DNA of 36,788 nt from an uncultured Eubacteriales bacterium (GCA_949745625.1 CATJZR010000035.1:1-36788), one strand, 5' to 3'; positions 17,815 to 27,538 are shown, counted from the first letter of the stretch. Notes: generated by a model not told the origin, from the letters alone. Translations and numbers: made by a program.

Positions 17815-18372
17815 ATGGGTATTTGGGATACATTGATTGTTTTACTGTTAATTGCACTAACATTGCCTATTGTTTTTTCGTTTTTTTGGTTTTTTAAGGT
17901 TCGCGGCGAAAAGAAAATTTCATCTCAAGAAGTTATTCGCACTCGTCCACCTAAGACACTTTCTGGATTTTTTCTTGGCTTTGCATTTGTTGTGCTTTTG
18001 GGCGGTATAGCGGCTATTATTTATTGTTGTGTTTCAGATAGTGAAAACACAACTGTTTCGGCGATAATTGCAATATCAGTGTGTGCTGCAGCTTTCTCGG
18101 TGCTTGGTTTTTTTGGATATGCATTTGTTCGCTTTAACTATGTGGTTTCGGATACTGGGGGAATATTTGCATATCGACTTTTTCGAAAAAAAAGATATTA
18201 TCGTTATGAGGATATTGGCTACTTTAAAGATACTATTAATTTGGGTATGATGGGGGGTGTGATAGGTTATGACAAAAACAATGCTAAAATTTTCGCTATA
18301 GAAGCAGTTCATATAGGCGCTTCGGCTGTTGCACAACGATTACGTGAGCACGGAGTTCAAGAAATATTATAA
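17815..18372 (+). CDS. Hypothetical membrane protein, AT-rich
   Basis: ORF with GAGAGGTG Shine-Dalgarno; three hydrophobic segments; visibly T-rich codon choice relative to neighbours. Confidence 0.65.
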   Translation: MGIWDTLIVLLLIALTLPIVFSFFWFFKVRGEKKISSQEVIRTRPPKTLSGFFLGFAFVVLLGGIAAIIYCCVSDSENTTVSAIIAISVCAAAFSVLGFFGYAFVRFNYVVSDTGGIFAYRLFRKKRYYRYEDIGYFKDTINLGMMGGVIGYDKNNAKIFAIEAVHIGASAVAQRLREHGVQEIL

Positions 18373-18466
18373 AAAGGGACTTAATCTAACTAGATAGTAT
18401 TTATACGCTAAATTTCAGTTTATCGCTATAAACTTTAAAAAATAACCCGCTAAATTACAACTGATA

Positions 18467-18645
18467 TGCACCCCAAAAGTTAGACAAACATTTGGAGGTG
18501 CATAATTTATGTCAAGGAAGAAAGAATTTAACGCAAAGTAATCGCCAACGAACGTATTATTTTAAAACTGAAAATGAGTCCTGTGCAATACCGAACTCAT
18601 TCACAATTATAATTATTTATTTTTTTGTCCAAACTTTGGGGTTCA
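18467..18645 (+). mobile_element. Internally deleted IS3-family-like element (remnant, ~179 bp)
   Basis: Left end TGCACCCCAAAAGTTAGACAAA and right end TTTGTCCAAACTTTGGGGTTCA form imperfect terminal inverted repeats; retains an orfA-like start (GGAGGTG...ATGTCAAGGAAGAAAGAATTTAACGCAAAGTAA) and an orfB-like C-terminus (LKMSPVQYRTHS). Confidence 0.75.
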
Positions 18646-18669
18646 CTTCACTTTGGTCGGGTTGTTTTT

Positions 18670-21078
18670 TTATCTTAGCGTTATATTCATTTTGAATTTA
18701 AGGTTGTTAAGTATCTTTTTTACGTATCCGTCAACCTTGTCGTCGATGGGTTCGTCCTTAGGGGTGAAAGTGATTTTGAACGCCATGCTCTTTTTATTTT
18801 TTTCTATCTGCTCGCCTGCGTATATATCGAAAAGGTGCACGTCGGTCACGTATTTGCACGCGGAATAAATTTCCTTTTCTATTGCGCCTGAGGTGACGCC
18901 CAAATCGCAAATCAGTGCCAAATCGCGAGAGTATTCCGCAAACTTCGGAATGGGAACGTATTTTAACGGTTTGGAAAGCTTTTCAAGCGCTTCGTAGTCA
19001 AGCTCGGCTATTACAACGGTTCTGTCAATTGCAAGCTCGTCCGCAACGGTGGGGGCGAGGATTCCGATATAGCCGACGTAATTTTCACCGCACGTAATTT
19101 TAGCAGTTTTCCCGGGATGCAGGAAAGGTTTTTCGAATGACTCGTATTCGAATTTGATATTCAGGTGTGCTGCAATATTGTCTATAACGCCCTTTAAGTG
19201 GAAGAATGTGCAGCTACCCCACATTCCGAGACAAAGCGTTTTTCTTTCAACGGGGAAGTTTTTTATAGGCAGGTCGCCCGCAAGATATATCTTCGCAAGC
19301 TCGAACAGCTTTCCGTTCATGTTTCCGCGGCGCAGATTTCGTACAATTACGTTGACCATAGAAGGAGCGAGGGTGGTGCGCATTACGGATAAATCCTCGC
19401 TTATAGGATTGAGTATTTTTATTGCTGCGCGTTCTGGACTGTCGCTGTCGAATTTCAGCATATCGAAATCTTTTTCGGAAATAAACGAGTAGCTTGAAAT
19501 TTCGTAAAGCCCCTTACCGACCAGCACGTCTTTAATCTTGTTCTCAGCCTTTTGCCTTTCGCTGAGCCCGCCGCTCGTTACTGCTGCGGTGGGAATAAAC
19601 GTCGGAGTTATGTGATTGTATCCGTACATTCTTAGTATTTCTTCCGCGATGTCGGGGTAGTCGTCGACGTCCTCCCTGTAGCGAGGAACGGCAAGCTTCA
19701 TCGTATCGCCGTTTACTGTAACTTTGAAATTAAGGCTTTTTAAAATACTTTCCATTCTCTCTGCGGGTACGGTAATCCCCAACAGAGCGTTAATTTTGTC
19801 TATGCTTACGGTCAGTTGTTTTTCGGCAGTATTAGAATACTCGGTTTTAACGTCGACGTGCACTTCGGTCACTTTTCCGCAGTACAGCGCGTCGATTAAA
19901 TGCAGCGCCCTCAGCATAGCCGTTTCAACCGTATATTCGTTTACGCCCTTTTCGAAAATCGCCGAAGAATCGGAGTGCTGCCCTAATGCTCTAGCGGTGC
20001 GCCTTACGTTGTCACGTGCGAATTTTGCGGCTTCGAAAAGGACCTCGGTAGTGTCTTCGCGTATTTCGCTGTTCAACCCGCCCATAATTCCCGCAAGCGC
20101 ACACGGCTTCGACGCGTCGCAAATGACTAAATTTTCGCTGTTCAGCTCGAATTCGTTTTCGTCGAGCGTGACAATTTTTTCTCCGTTTTCAGCTCTGCGT
20201 ATATTTACAGTCGCGCCGTCGAGCGTTCTCATATCGAATGCGTGCATGGGCTGTCCCTGCTCGAGCAGGACAAAATTAGTTATGTCGACCACATTGTTGA
20301 TGGAACGAATTCCGCAAAGAGCAAGCTTCCTTTTGAGCCATGCGGGGGAGGGGGCGATTTTTACGTCTTTCACGTAATGCGCTATATATCTTGGGCAAAG
20401 CTCGGGTGCGGAGTTCGTAATGTGTACGGACTTTTCGCTATTTACCGTTTTGAAGGAGCAATCGGGAATTTTTATCTGTTTGTTTAAAACTGCGGCAACC
20501 TCGCGCGCAATACCGTAAATGCTTTGGCAGTCGGGGCGGTTTGCCGTAATCGAAATATCGAAAATGTAGTCGTCAAGGCCGAGCTCGTGCTTGACGTCAT
20601 CGCCGTTTTTAAGTGCGGCGGGTAAAAGTAAAATTCCGTTACAGTCAGCGCCCTCGTACATATCGCCGCTAACGCCGAGCTCCACACCCGAGCACAACAT
20701 TCCCTCTGAATCGATACCGCGAAGCTTTCCTTTTTTAATTGTCATAACGCCTTCGACCGTAACGTGGTCTTTTGCGGTTGCGTACACCGTCGCGCCTACA
20801 AGCGCGCAGGGTGCCTTTATGCCTTTTTTTACGTTGTCTGCGCCGCAGCAAATTTGGAAGATGCCTTTTTCGCCGCAGTCAACCTTACAAACGGAAAGGT
20901 GTGTCCCCTCGACTTTTTCACATTCGATAACTTCGCCGACTAGTACACCCGAAATATCTTTACCTATTTCAAGCAGTTCTTCAACCTCGAACCCGCACGA
21001 AAAAAGCTTATCCTGAAGCTCTTTAGCGGTAACATCTATATCTACGTAATCTTTAAGCCAACTTAAAGGTGCTTTCAT
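18670..21078 (-). CDS. pheT: Phenylalanine--tRNA ligase beta subunit
   Basis: MKAPLSWLKDYVDIDVTAKEL; tRNA-binding, B3/B4 and FDX-ACB domains (YSRDLALICD...). Confidence 0.97.
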   Translation of the reverse strand: MKAPLSWLKDYVDIDVTAKELQDKLFSCGFEVEELLEIGKDISGVLVGEVIECEKVEGTHLSVCKVDCGEKGIFQICCGADNVKKGIKAPCALVGATVYATAKDHVTVEGVMTIKKGKLRGIDSEGMLCSGVELGVSGDMYEGADCNGILLLPAALKNGDDVKHELGLDDYIFDISITANRPDCQSIYGIAREVAAVLNKQIKIPDCSFKTVNSEKSVHITNSAPELCPRYIAHYVKDVKIAPSPAWLKRKLALCGIRSINNVVDITNFVLLEQGQPMHAFDMRTLDGATVNIRRAENGEKIVTLDENEFELNSENLVICDASKPCALAGIMGGLNSEIREDTTEVLFEAAKFARDNVRRTARALGQHSDSSAIFEKGVNEYTVETAMLRALHLIDALYCGKVTEVHVDVKTEYSNTAEKQLTVSIDKINALLGITVPAERMESILKSLNFKVTVNGDTMKLAVPRYREDVDDYPDIAEEILRMYGYNHITPTFIPTAAVTSGGLSERQKAENKIKDVLVGKGLYEISSYSFISEKDFDMLKFDSDSPERAAIKILNPISEDLSVMRTTLAPSMVNVIVRNLRRGNMNGKLFELAKIYLAGDLPIKNFPVERKTLCLGMWGSCTFFHLKGVIDNIAAHLNIKFEYESFEKPFLHPGKTAKITCGENYVGYIGILAPTVADELAIDRTVVIAELDYEALEKLSKPLKYVPIPKFAEYSRDLALICDLGVTSGAIEKEIYSACKYVTDVHLFDIYAGEQIEKNKKSMAFKITFTPKDEPIDDKVDGYVKKILNNLKFKMNITLR

Positions 21079-21090
21079 AATTATTTCTCC

Positions 21091-22119
21091 TTAACCCTTG
21101 AACTGTTTTAAAAAGCGCGTGTCGCCGTCATACAATAGCTTTATATTGTTAATGCCGTACTTAAACATTGCAATTCTTTCTATTCCTAGACCGAACGCAA
21201 ATCCGGTGTATTCGTCTGGGTTTATTCCACAGCCCGCCAAAACATGTCTGTTAACCATACCTGCGCCGCCAAGTTCTATCCAGCCCGTGCCCTTACAAAG
21301 TCTGCAACCCTTACCACCGCATTCGAAGCAGCTTACGTCAACCTCGACCGACGGTTCTGTAAAGGGGAAGTAAGAGGGGCGAAGTCTGGTTTTAACTTCA
21401 TTCCCGAATATTTTTTTAACGAATTCGTCAAGCATGCCCTGTAAATCGCATAGAGTAAGTCCTCTGTCGACAACGAGCATTTCCAACTGCGAGAACATAG
21501 GGGAATGGGTGGCATCGTCGTCGCTGCGGTATACCTTACCCGGTGAAAGTATCTTTATGGGCGGTTTTTTATTTTCCATAACCCTAATCTGTCCCGATGA
21601 CGTCTGCGTTCTCAAAAGCAGGTTTTCGGCAAGGTAAAACGTATCTTGCATATCCCGCGCAGGGTGGTCCTTGGGGGTATTCAGTGCGGTAAAATTATAA
21701 TAATCGTTCTCTATTTCGGGGCCCTCGAATATTTCGAAACCCATTCCGAGGAAAATATCTATCAGCTCTCTCGTAACGAGTGTAGTGGGGTGATAGGCGC
21801 CGTCGGACACAACCTGACCGGGCATCGTTACGTCAATCTTTTCTTCGGCGTATCTCTTTGCAAGCTCTATCGTTTTCAAGCCGCTTTCAAGCTTGTCGAA
21901 TCGCTCTTCCGTCCACTGTCTCAATGCGTTCAGAAGCTTGCCCATATTGGGGCGTTCCTCGGGCGGCACGTCGCGCATATTCTTCATAAGGGAAGAAATT
22001 TCGCCGCTTTTGCCAAGAAATTTCATCTTTATTTCCTGCGCGGTGCGACTGGATTTAATTTCCTTGACCGTGTTTTCGATTTGTTCTTCGATTTGTTTGA
22101 TTTTTTCCTTAATATCCAT
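21091..22119 (-). CDS. pheS: Phenylalanine--tRNA ligase alpha subunit
   Basis: [82 protein letters not shown] at 22119 follows the T-box terminator. Confidence 0.97.
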   Translation of the reverse strand: MDIKEKIKQIEEQIENTVKEIKSSRTAQEIKMKFLGKSGEISSLMKNMRDVPPEERPNMGKLLNALRQWTEERFDKLESGLKTIELAKRYAEEKIDVTMPGQVVSDGAYHPTTLVTRELIDIFLGMGFEIFEGPEIENDYYNFTALNTPKDHPARDMQDTFYLAENLLLRTQTSSGQIRVMENKKPPIKILSPGKVYRSDDDATHSPMFSQLEMLVVDRGLTLCDLQGMLDEFVKKIFGNEVKTRLRPSYFPFTEPSVEVDVSCFECGGKGCRLCKGTGWIELGGAGMVNRHVLAGCGINPDEYTGFAFGLGIERIAMFKYGINNIKLLYDGDTRFLKQFKG

Positions 22120-22132
22120 AAAAACCTCATAA

Positions 22133-22376
22133 AAATATAATCGCCCCGTGTCAACACAGGGCGATTCAATTCGCTGTACCACCTGATTTCGCGGCATAAG
22201 CCGCCTCGTTCTATCCTTAACGCGGAATTACGGAACGCATTACTTGAAAATCTTTCACGTGTTCGGCTCGCGAGTGAATAACGGTTTTCATTCTTTAAAG
22301 AACCTTTCAGCCCATCGGATTCTTCTCTCTGAAAAGAACGGTTAAAACCGTCTGTCTCGGTCAACGCTTTTAAAAT
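22133..22376 (-). ncRNA. T-box leader (Phe-responsive) upstream of pheST
   Basis: Minus strand: stem I with CAGAGAG and GGGCTGAAAG apical motifs, candidate specifier TTC (22276-22278) 3' of the ACGGTTTT/GAAAACCGT helix, T-box AGGTGGTACAGCG (22172-22184), and terminator AATCGCCCTGTGTTGACACGGGGCGATTATATTTTT. Confidence 0.92.
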
Positions 22377-22383
22377 TAATACA

Positions 22384-22412
22384 ATTATATTAGATAGGTA
22401 AAATAAAGTCAA
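22384..22412 (-). promoter_or_regulatory. Consensus sigma-A promoter for pheST
   Basis: Minus strand TTGACT - 17 nt - TATAAT directly upstream of the T-box leader. Confidence 0.88.
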
Positions 22413-22418
22413 CGCTTT

Positions 22419-22940
22419 TTATAGGTATATTTTACCGCCGTGGCAATCGTAAGCGACGATTGCGGGAAAATCTTCCACGTAAAGCTCAAAAACGCCTTCG
22501 GATAAAAGGTCGTCGAAGGCTATAAGCTCGCTCCGTTTTATTTTGCTCGCGTATAGCGCGCCCGCCCCGCCTATTGCGGCGAAGTACACGGCACGGTTTT
22601 TTATAAGCGCGTTGCGCACATCGTCAGACATTTCGCCCTTGCCGATAATCGCGGCAATCCCGCTATTCAATAGCCGCGGGGCAAATGCGTTCATACGCGC
22701 GGAAGTTGTCGGACCGCAGCTACCGGAAGGCATATCTGATTTAGCGGGGCACGGACCGGCGTAATAGATTACGCTGCCTTCGATTTTAAACGGAAGATTT
22801 TTGTTGCCGTCAAGCAATTCGCAAATGCGCTTATGCGCGCAGTCTCTTGCCGTGAGCACAGTGCCCGATATTAACACGCAGTCGCCTGCTTTTAATTTTT
22901 CAGCCTCTTGCTTTGAAAGGGGCAGGGATATTCTTTTCAT
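22419..22940 (-). CDS. Class I fumarate hydratase (or L(+)-tartrate dehydratase) beta subunit
   Basis: GSVIYYAGPCPAKSDMPSGSCGPTTSARMNAFAPRLLNSGIAAIIGKG; start overlaps the alpha-subunit stop. Confidence 0.93.
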   Translation of the reverse strand: MKRISLPLSKQEAEKLKAGDCVLISGTVLTARDCAHKRICELLDGNKNLPFKIEGSVIYYAGPCPAKSDMPSGSCGPTTSARMNAFAPRLLNSGIAAIIGKGEMSDDVRNALIKNRAVYFAAIGGAGALYASKIKRSELIAFDDLLSEGVFELYVEDFPAIVAYDCHGGKIYL

Positions 22941-23776
22941 ATAACCGCCTTTTGGCAGCGCACACAGTGGCATTGAATATTTACCGCTACAGGCAGACCC
23001 GCGATGTGTGTGGGCGCCCACTCGCAGGTTACGCCGAGAGCGGTAACTTTTCCCTGAAAGCCTTGACAGCCTATTCCTAGGGCATTAATTCTTTTAAGAG
23101 CTTCTTTTTCTATATAGGCAATATCGGCGCGTGCGCTCGGTATACCGATATCCCGCGCCAATGCTTTCTTAGCTAAATATGCACCCGTGTCGAACCTTCC
23201 GCCTTTGCCGACGCCGACGTAAACGGGCGGGCAGGGGCGCGAGCCTGCAAGCTTGACCGTTTCGACAATCACTTCGATTATTCCGTCCGTTCCCTGCGAA
23301 GGGGTAAGCATAAATATTTTGGACGTGTTTTCACTACCGAAGCCTTTGGGCATAAAGGTAATGCTTACGGTGTCCCCGTCGGTAATTTCGGTATGTAAGG
23401 CGGCGGGGGTGTTGTCGCCGGTATTCACGCGGGTCAACGGGTCACAAATCGACTGTCTGAAGCATCCGTCAGCGTACGCTCGTCGCGCGCCTTCGTTCAC
23501 TGCTGATATAAGCGAGCCGCCTTTGATATATACTTCTTGACCGATTTCCATGATTACGACTGCCATACCGGTATCCTGACACACTGGGATATTAAGATTT
23601 TCTGCGGCGTCGCAGTTTTCGATAAGCGTTTTCAATGCAAACGCGCAGGTTTGTCCGTCTTCGTTTGCGTAGGCGGATTTCAGTGCCTTTTTGCAGGGCT
23701 CTGTCAACGAAACGCACGCTTTCAATGCAAGATTATAAATGCAGTTTTCAATAGCTTTACAGTCAATTTTTCGCAT
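22937..23776 (-). CDS. Class I fumarate hydratase alpha subunit
   Basis: CQDTGMAVVIMEIGQEVYI, GFGSENTSKIFMLTPSQG, VYVGVGKGGRFDTGAYLAKKAL; paired with beta subunit. Confidence 0.93.
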   Translation of the reverse strand: MRKIDCKAIENCIYNLALKACVSLTEPCKKALKSAYANEDGQTCAFALKTLIENCDAAENLNIPVCQDTGMAVVIMEIGQEVYIKGGSLISAVNEGARRAYADGCFRQSICDPLTRVNTGDNTPAALHTEITDGDTVSITFMPKGFGSENTSKIFMLTPSQGTDGIIEVIVETVKLAGSRPCPPVYVGVGKGGRFDTGAYLAKKALARDIGIPSARADIAYIEKEALKRINALGIGCQGFQGKVTALGVTCEWAPTHIAGLPVAVNIQCHCVRCQKAVI

Positions 23777-23818
23777 ACCATAATTTTATAACATTTGGCG
23801 GTAAAAGTAAAATATTTG

Positions 23819-23847
23819 TTTACAATAATTTTTTTTTAAGTTATAAT
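23819..23847 (+). promoter_or_regulatory. Sigma-A promoter of CPBP gene
   Basis: TTTACA - 17 nt (contains T9) - TATAAT; 6 nt before the ATG. Confidence 0.75.
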
Positions 23848-23853
23848 TGGATT

Positions 23854-24843
23854 ATGGAAAATAATTCTAACACTTCCGATATGCAGACGGTCAACGTCGG
23901 ACTTAATTCGAAGAACGGCGGTATTTCATTTAGCTTGCTGGCTATAATTTATTGTATATTTACCGCTGCGGCTTCGTTAGTGACGGCAATAATAGCTAAA
24001 TCAATAATGGGCAAGTACGGTTATACCGAAATTTCAGAGGCGCTGGAACACGTTCAAAACACTGACGCATTCGTATACGTAAGCTATATGCTTACGCCGA
24101 TAATGATTGCGCTTTGCGTGCTGTTTACGGTAAAACGCAACAGAATAAGTTTCGGTGCGGTATTTCCCGTTAAATGTAAGCCTAAATATTATTTAATCGC
24201 CGTACTGTTTATTTTCGGACTGCTTTTTTCCGTAAGCTATATAAACGGACTGTCAGTGGAATTTTTCAAGCTTTTCGGTTATAAGCCGAGGGAGTCGTCA
24301 AGCTATTTCCCCGATACCTCTGGCGGACTTATCGTGCCAGTGTTTATCGTAATTGCAATATTGCCTGCTTTTTTTGAAGAGTTGATGTTCAGGGGGCTGC
24401 TTCTTAATTGTTGCGAAAACGGTATGGGAAGCATAAGGGCGATACTCGTTACCGGTTTTTGCTTTTCTCTTTTCCACACCTCGCCGGAACAGACGGTTTA
24501 CCAGTTTATAGCAGGCTGCGCGTTTGCATTTATTGCGGTGCGTTCGGGCTCGGTTCTGCCGTCTGTGCTGATGCACTTTATAAACAATGCGCTTATAGTA
24601 ATTTTCAATGCGTGTAATCTTTTCGACGCGTCGGGAAACCTTATTATGCCGAATACGGCGTTTATAATTGTTACGGTCCTTTCCTCGCTGTCTTTCGTGG
24701 GAGCAGTCGTGTGGCTGGTGTTGGATAAGACTGCAATCAAAAAGTGTGAAAAGGGCGGTGTGAAGGCGTTTTTCTCTTATGCGTCTGTTGCAATCGGCGC
24801 ACTGGGGATTCTCTGGATATTGCTGCTTTTCGGGGTTTCGTAA
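23854..24843 (+). CDS. CPBP family intramembrane glutamic endopeptidase
   Basis: FFEELMFRGLLLNCC (EExxxR), FCFSLFHTSP, VLMHFINNALIVI motifs. Confidence 0.92.
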   Translation: MENNSNTSDMQTVNVGLNSKNGGISFSLLAIIYCIFTAAASLVTAIIAKSIMGKYGYTEISEALEHVQNTDAFVYVSYMLTPIMIALCVLFTVKRNRISFGAVFPVKCKPKYYLIAVLFIFGLLFSVSYINGLSVEFFKLFGYKPRESSSYFPDTSGGLIVPVFIVIAILPAFFEELMFRGLLLNCCENGMGSIRAILVTGFCFSLFHTSPEQTVYQFIAGCAFAFIAVRSGSVLPSVLMHFINNALIVIFNACNLFDASGNLIMPNTAFIIVTVLSSLSFVGAVVWLVLDKTAIKKCEKGGVKAFFSYASVAIGALGILWILLLFGVS

Positions 24844-25280
24844 TGCAGAAAATAAATATCGTCTGCGTCGGTAAAATAAAGGAAAAATTTTACGTTGACG
24901 CCATAGCGGAATACGTTAAGCGCTTATCTCGGTTTGCCAAGGTGGAAATTCGCGAAGTGGCGGAATGTAGAAACTTAAACGAAGAAGCAGAGCTGATTTT
25001 GAAAGCTGCTCGCGGGAAAATTATCGCGCTTTGCATAGAGGGCAAAAAATATTCAAGTGAAGAGTTTGCCGCATACGTGCGCGGTCTTACCGACTTCGGC
25101 AGCGAGTGTACCTTTGTTATCGGCTCTTCGTGCGGGCTTTCCGACAGCGTCAAGAACGCAGCGAGCTTGAAACTTTCGTTTTCGGATATGACTTTTCCGC
25201 ACCAGCTGATGCGTGTTGTTCTCGTCGAGCAAATATATCGCGCGTTTATGATAAACGGCGGAGGCGAATATCACAAATAG
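24843..25280 (+). CDS. rlmH: 23S rRNA (pseudouridine(1915)-N(3))-methyltransferase RlmH
   Basis: INIVCVGKIKEKFY, TFVIGSSCGLS, MTFPHQLMRVVLVEQIYRAFMINGGGEYHK. Confidence 0.96.
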   Translation: MQKINIVCVGKIKEKFYVDAIAEYVKRLSRFAKVEIREVAECRNLNEEAELILKAARGKIIALCIEGKKYSSEEFAAYVRGLTDFGSECTFVIGSSCGLSDSVKNAASLKLSFSDMTFPHQLMRVVLVEQIYRAFMINGGGEYHK

Positions 25281-25299
25281 TTTCGGAATATTCTATTGT

Positions 25300-26031
25300 G
25301 TGATATACGAAGCTATAGAAAAATTTTATAACGGTTACGACGGAAGAAAATGCGTAATAGGCTATTCGTTGAAGTGTAAGGACATATTTGCTTTTCATAT
25401 CGGCGACCCTACGGGCAGACAGTTCATTTCTACGTACGCAATACACGGTAGAGAGTGGATAACCGCAAAGCTTGCCTTAAAGCATATAAAGGCGGGGGTG
25501 AAGAAGGGGGGCGGTTGGATAATTCCGCTAGTCAATCCGGACGGCGCTGCAATCAGCGAAAGTGTGAGAACCATGTGGAAGGCGAACGCGCGCGGTGTGG
25601 ATTTGAATTGCAATTTCGACGCCGATTGGGGCAGCGGCAGGCTTAATACCAAGCGTCGCGGCGGTGAAAACTGTATAGGCGACAGTCCGTTTTCTGAAAG
25701 CGAAACGCGTGCTTTAAAAAATTTTACACAGAAAATCCGACCGTACGTCACGTTCAGCTTCCACACCAAGGGCGAGGAAATTTACTGGCAGTACAACGGG
25801 CTAGGCGATAAGCGTGGCGCGGATATACTCGCGGAGGCGACGGGTTATAAACCAGTAATAATATACGGCTCGGCGGGAGGATATAAGGACTGGTGTATTC
25901 AGAAACTGAAAATTCCCGCATACACGATAGAGTGCGGCGCGGACAGTCTGGAACACCCTATAACCGATATACGCAAGCTTAAAAGGTGCTTTAACGCGCT
26001 TAAAATATTTACGGAAAATTATGCAGAATAA
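25300..26031 (+). CDS. M14 family zinc carboxypeptidase (GTG start)
   Basis: TYAIHGREW zinc motif, NPDG, GVDLNCNFDADWG, SFHTKGEEIYW, YTIECG catalytic Glu. Confidence 0.88.
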   Translation: MIYEAIEKFYNGYDGRKCVIGYSLKCKDIFAFHIGDPTGRQFISTYAIHGREWITAKLALKHIKAGVKKGGGWIIPLVNPDGAAISESVRTMWKANARGVDLNCNFDADWGSGRLNTKRRGGENCIGDSPFSESETRALKNFTQKIRPYVTFSFHTKGEEIYWQYNGLGDKRGADILAEATGYKPVIIYGSAGGYKDWCIQKLKIPAYTIECGADSLEHPITDIRKLKRCFNALKIFTENYAE

Positions 26032-26473
26032 ATTTATGTTAGCCGCGCTGAAATGCGCGCAGCAAGCCTTTGATGACGGCGAGGTGCCGATAGGCGCTGT
26101 GGTCGTTGCCGACGGAAAAATTATTTCCCGCGGGCACAACCGCCGCACGAAAAGACAAATTGCAACCGCGCACGCCGAAATAGAGGCAATAGAAAAGGCG
26201 TGCAAAAAACTTAACAGCTGGCGTTTGCCGGAGTGTGAACTTTACGTTACTCTCGAACCGTGTCCTATGTGTATGGGGGCAATGCTCAACGCGCGAATTA
26301 AAAAAGTTTACTTCGGCGCTTACGAGGCGAAGGGCAGGTCGCTTACGGAGCAGCTTGCCGAGGCGAATCTCGTCAACCATAAGATAGAGGTCGAAGGCGG
26401 AATAATGAAGGAAGAGTGCGCGGGCATACTTTCCGCATTTTTTTCTCAAATGCGTGAAAGAACCAAACAGTGA
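26021..26473 (+). CDS. tadA: tRNA-specific adenosine deaminase TadA
   Basis: ALKCAQQAFDDGEVPIGAVVV, AHAEIEAI, LEPCPMCMGAMLNARI. Confidence 0.95.
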   Translation: MQNKFMLAALKCAQQAFDDGEVPIGAVVVADGKIISRGHNRRTKRQIATAHAEIEAIEKACKKLNSWRLPECELYVTLEPCPMCMGAMLNARIKKVYFGAYEAKGRSLTEQLAEANLVNHKIEVEGGIMKEECAGILSAFFSQMRERTKQ

Positions 26474-26493
26474 CCGATACTTCGGCTTTTTAT

Positions 26494-26522
26494 TTGACTT
26501 TGCAGCGATATAATAATAAAAT
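26494..26522 (+). promoter_or_regulatory. Sigma-A type promoter upstream of prs
   Basis: TTGACT - 17 nt - TAAAAT, followed by ~50-nt leader and GGGAGG. Confidence 0.65.
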
Positions 26523-26579
26523 ATAGTCAGTATCTTTCGCGGATTTACTTTAAGAACCTTCGGGAGGATTATTCTATTA

Positions 26580-27527
26580 ATGATTAATCACGGCAGCGAA
26601 ATCAAAATTTTTTCAGGCTCCTCGAATAGACCGCTTGCGGAGGCTATTGCCTCTAAGCTTAACACTTCGTTGGGTGAAATGGAAATAACGCATTTTTCCG
26701 ATGGCGAAATTTACGTGCGCTACGATGAATCTATTCGCGGTAAGGATGTGTTTTTAATTCAGTCCACGGGTGCACCCGTCAACAACAACCTGATGGAGTT
26801 GCTGATAATGATTGATGCCGCGCGCCGTGCAAGCGCGGGCAGAATTACTGCGGTAATACCGTATTTCGGATATGCAAGGCAGGATAGAAAGGCGCGCTCG
26901 CGCGAGCCGATTACTGCAAAACTTGTTGCAAACTTGATTACCTCCGCCGGTGCGGACAGGGTTATGACTATGGATTTGCACTGCCTGCAAATTCAGGGCT
27001 TTTTCGATATTCCGCTCGACAATCTCGTCGGAGGACCCACGCTTTATAACTATTTTAAACCCAAGGTCGACGACGATTTTGTGGTAGTTTCTCCCGATAT
27101 TGGCTCGGTTGCGAGGGCGAGGAAGGTCGCTACTCGTATGAATGCGAAGATGGCTATAATAGATAAGCGCCGTCCCAAAGCCAACGTAATGGAAGTTATG
27201 AACATTATCGGTGAGGTAGAGGGCAAGAATTGCCTTATGGTCGACGACATGATTGACACCGCAGGGACTATGACGCAGGGCTCGATAGCTTTGAAGGATG
27301 CGGGGGCAAAGGAAATTTACGGTTGCTGTTCACACGGGGTGCTGTCGGGCGCGGCGATAGAAAGACTTTCCAAATCGCCGATAACGCAGCTTGCAATTTT
27401 GGATACAATCAATATTCAGAAGGATAAGCTGTTGCCTTTCTTTAAAATAATTTCTACTGCGCCGATATTTGCGTCGGCGATAGAAAATGTTTATCTTGAC
27501 AGGCCCATGTCAAAAATATACGATTAA
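26580..27527 (+). CDS. prs: Ribose-phosphate pyrophosphokinase
   Basis: IKIFSGSSNRPLAEAIASKL, YFGYARQDRKARSREPITAKLVANL, MVDDMIDTAGTM. Confidence 0.97.
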   Translation: MINHGSEIKIFSGSSNRPLAEAIASKLNTSLGEMEITHFSDGEIYVRYDESIRGKDVFLIQSTGAPVNNNLMELLIMIDAARRASAGRITAVIPYFGYARQDRKARSREPITAKLVANLITSAGADRVMTMDLHCLQIQGFFDIPLDNLVGGPTLYNYFKPKVDDDFVVVSPDIGSVARARKVATRMNAKMAIIDKRRPKANVMEVMNIIGEVEGKNCLMVDDMIDTAGTMTQGSIALKDAGAKEIYGCCSHGVLSGAAIERLSKSPITQLAILDTINIQKDKLLPFFKIISTAPIFASAIENVYLDRPMSKIYD

Positions 27528-27538
27528 AATTAAGAATC

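Noticed and set aside
18492-18868. Plus-strand small ORFs (67 and 71 aa) around the IS remnant and pheT 3' end
   Set aside because: Composed of degenerate transposase sequence, IS end and antisense pheT; not credible genes.
19724-20377. 217-aa plus-strand ORF opposite pheT
   Set aside because: Ser-rich composition is a by-product of the reverse strand of pheT; no independent support.
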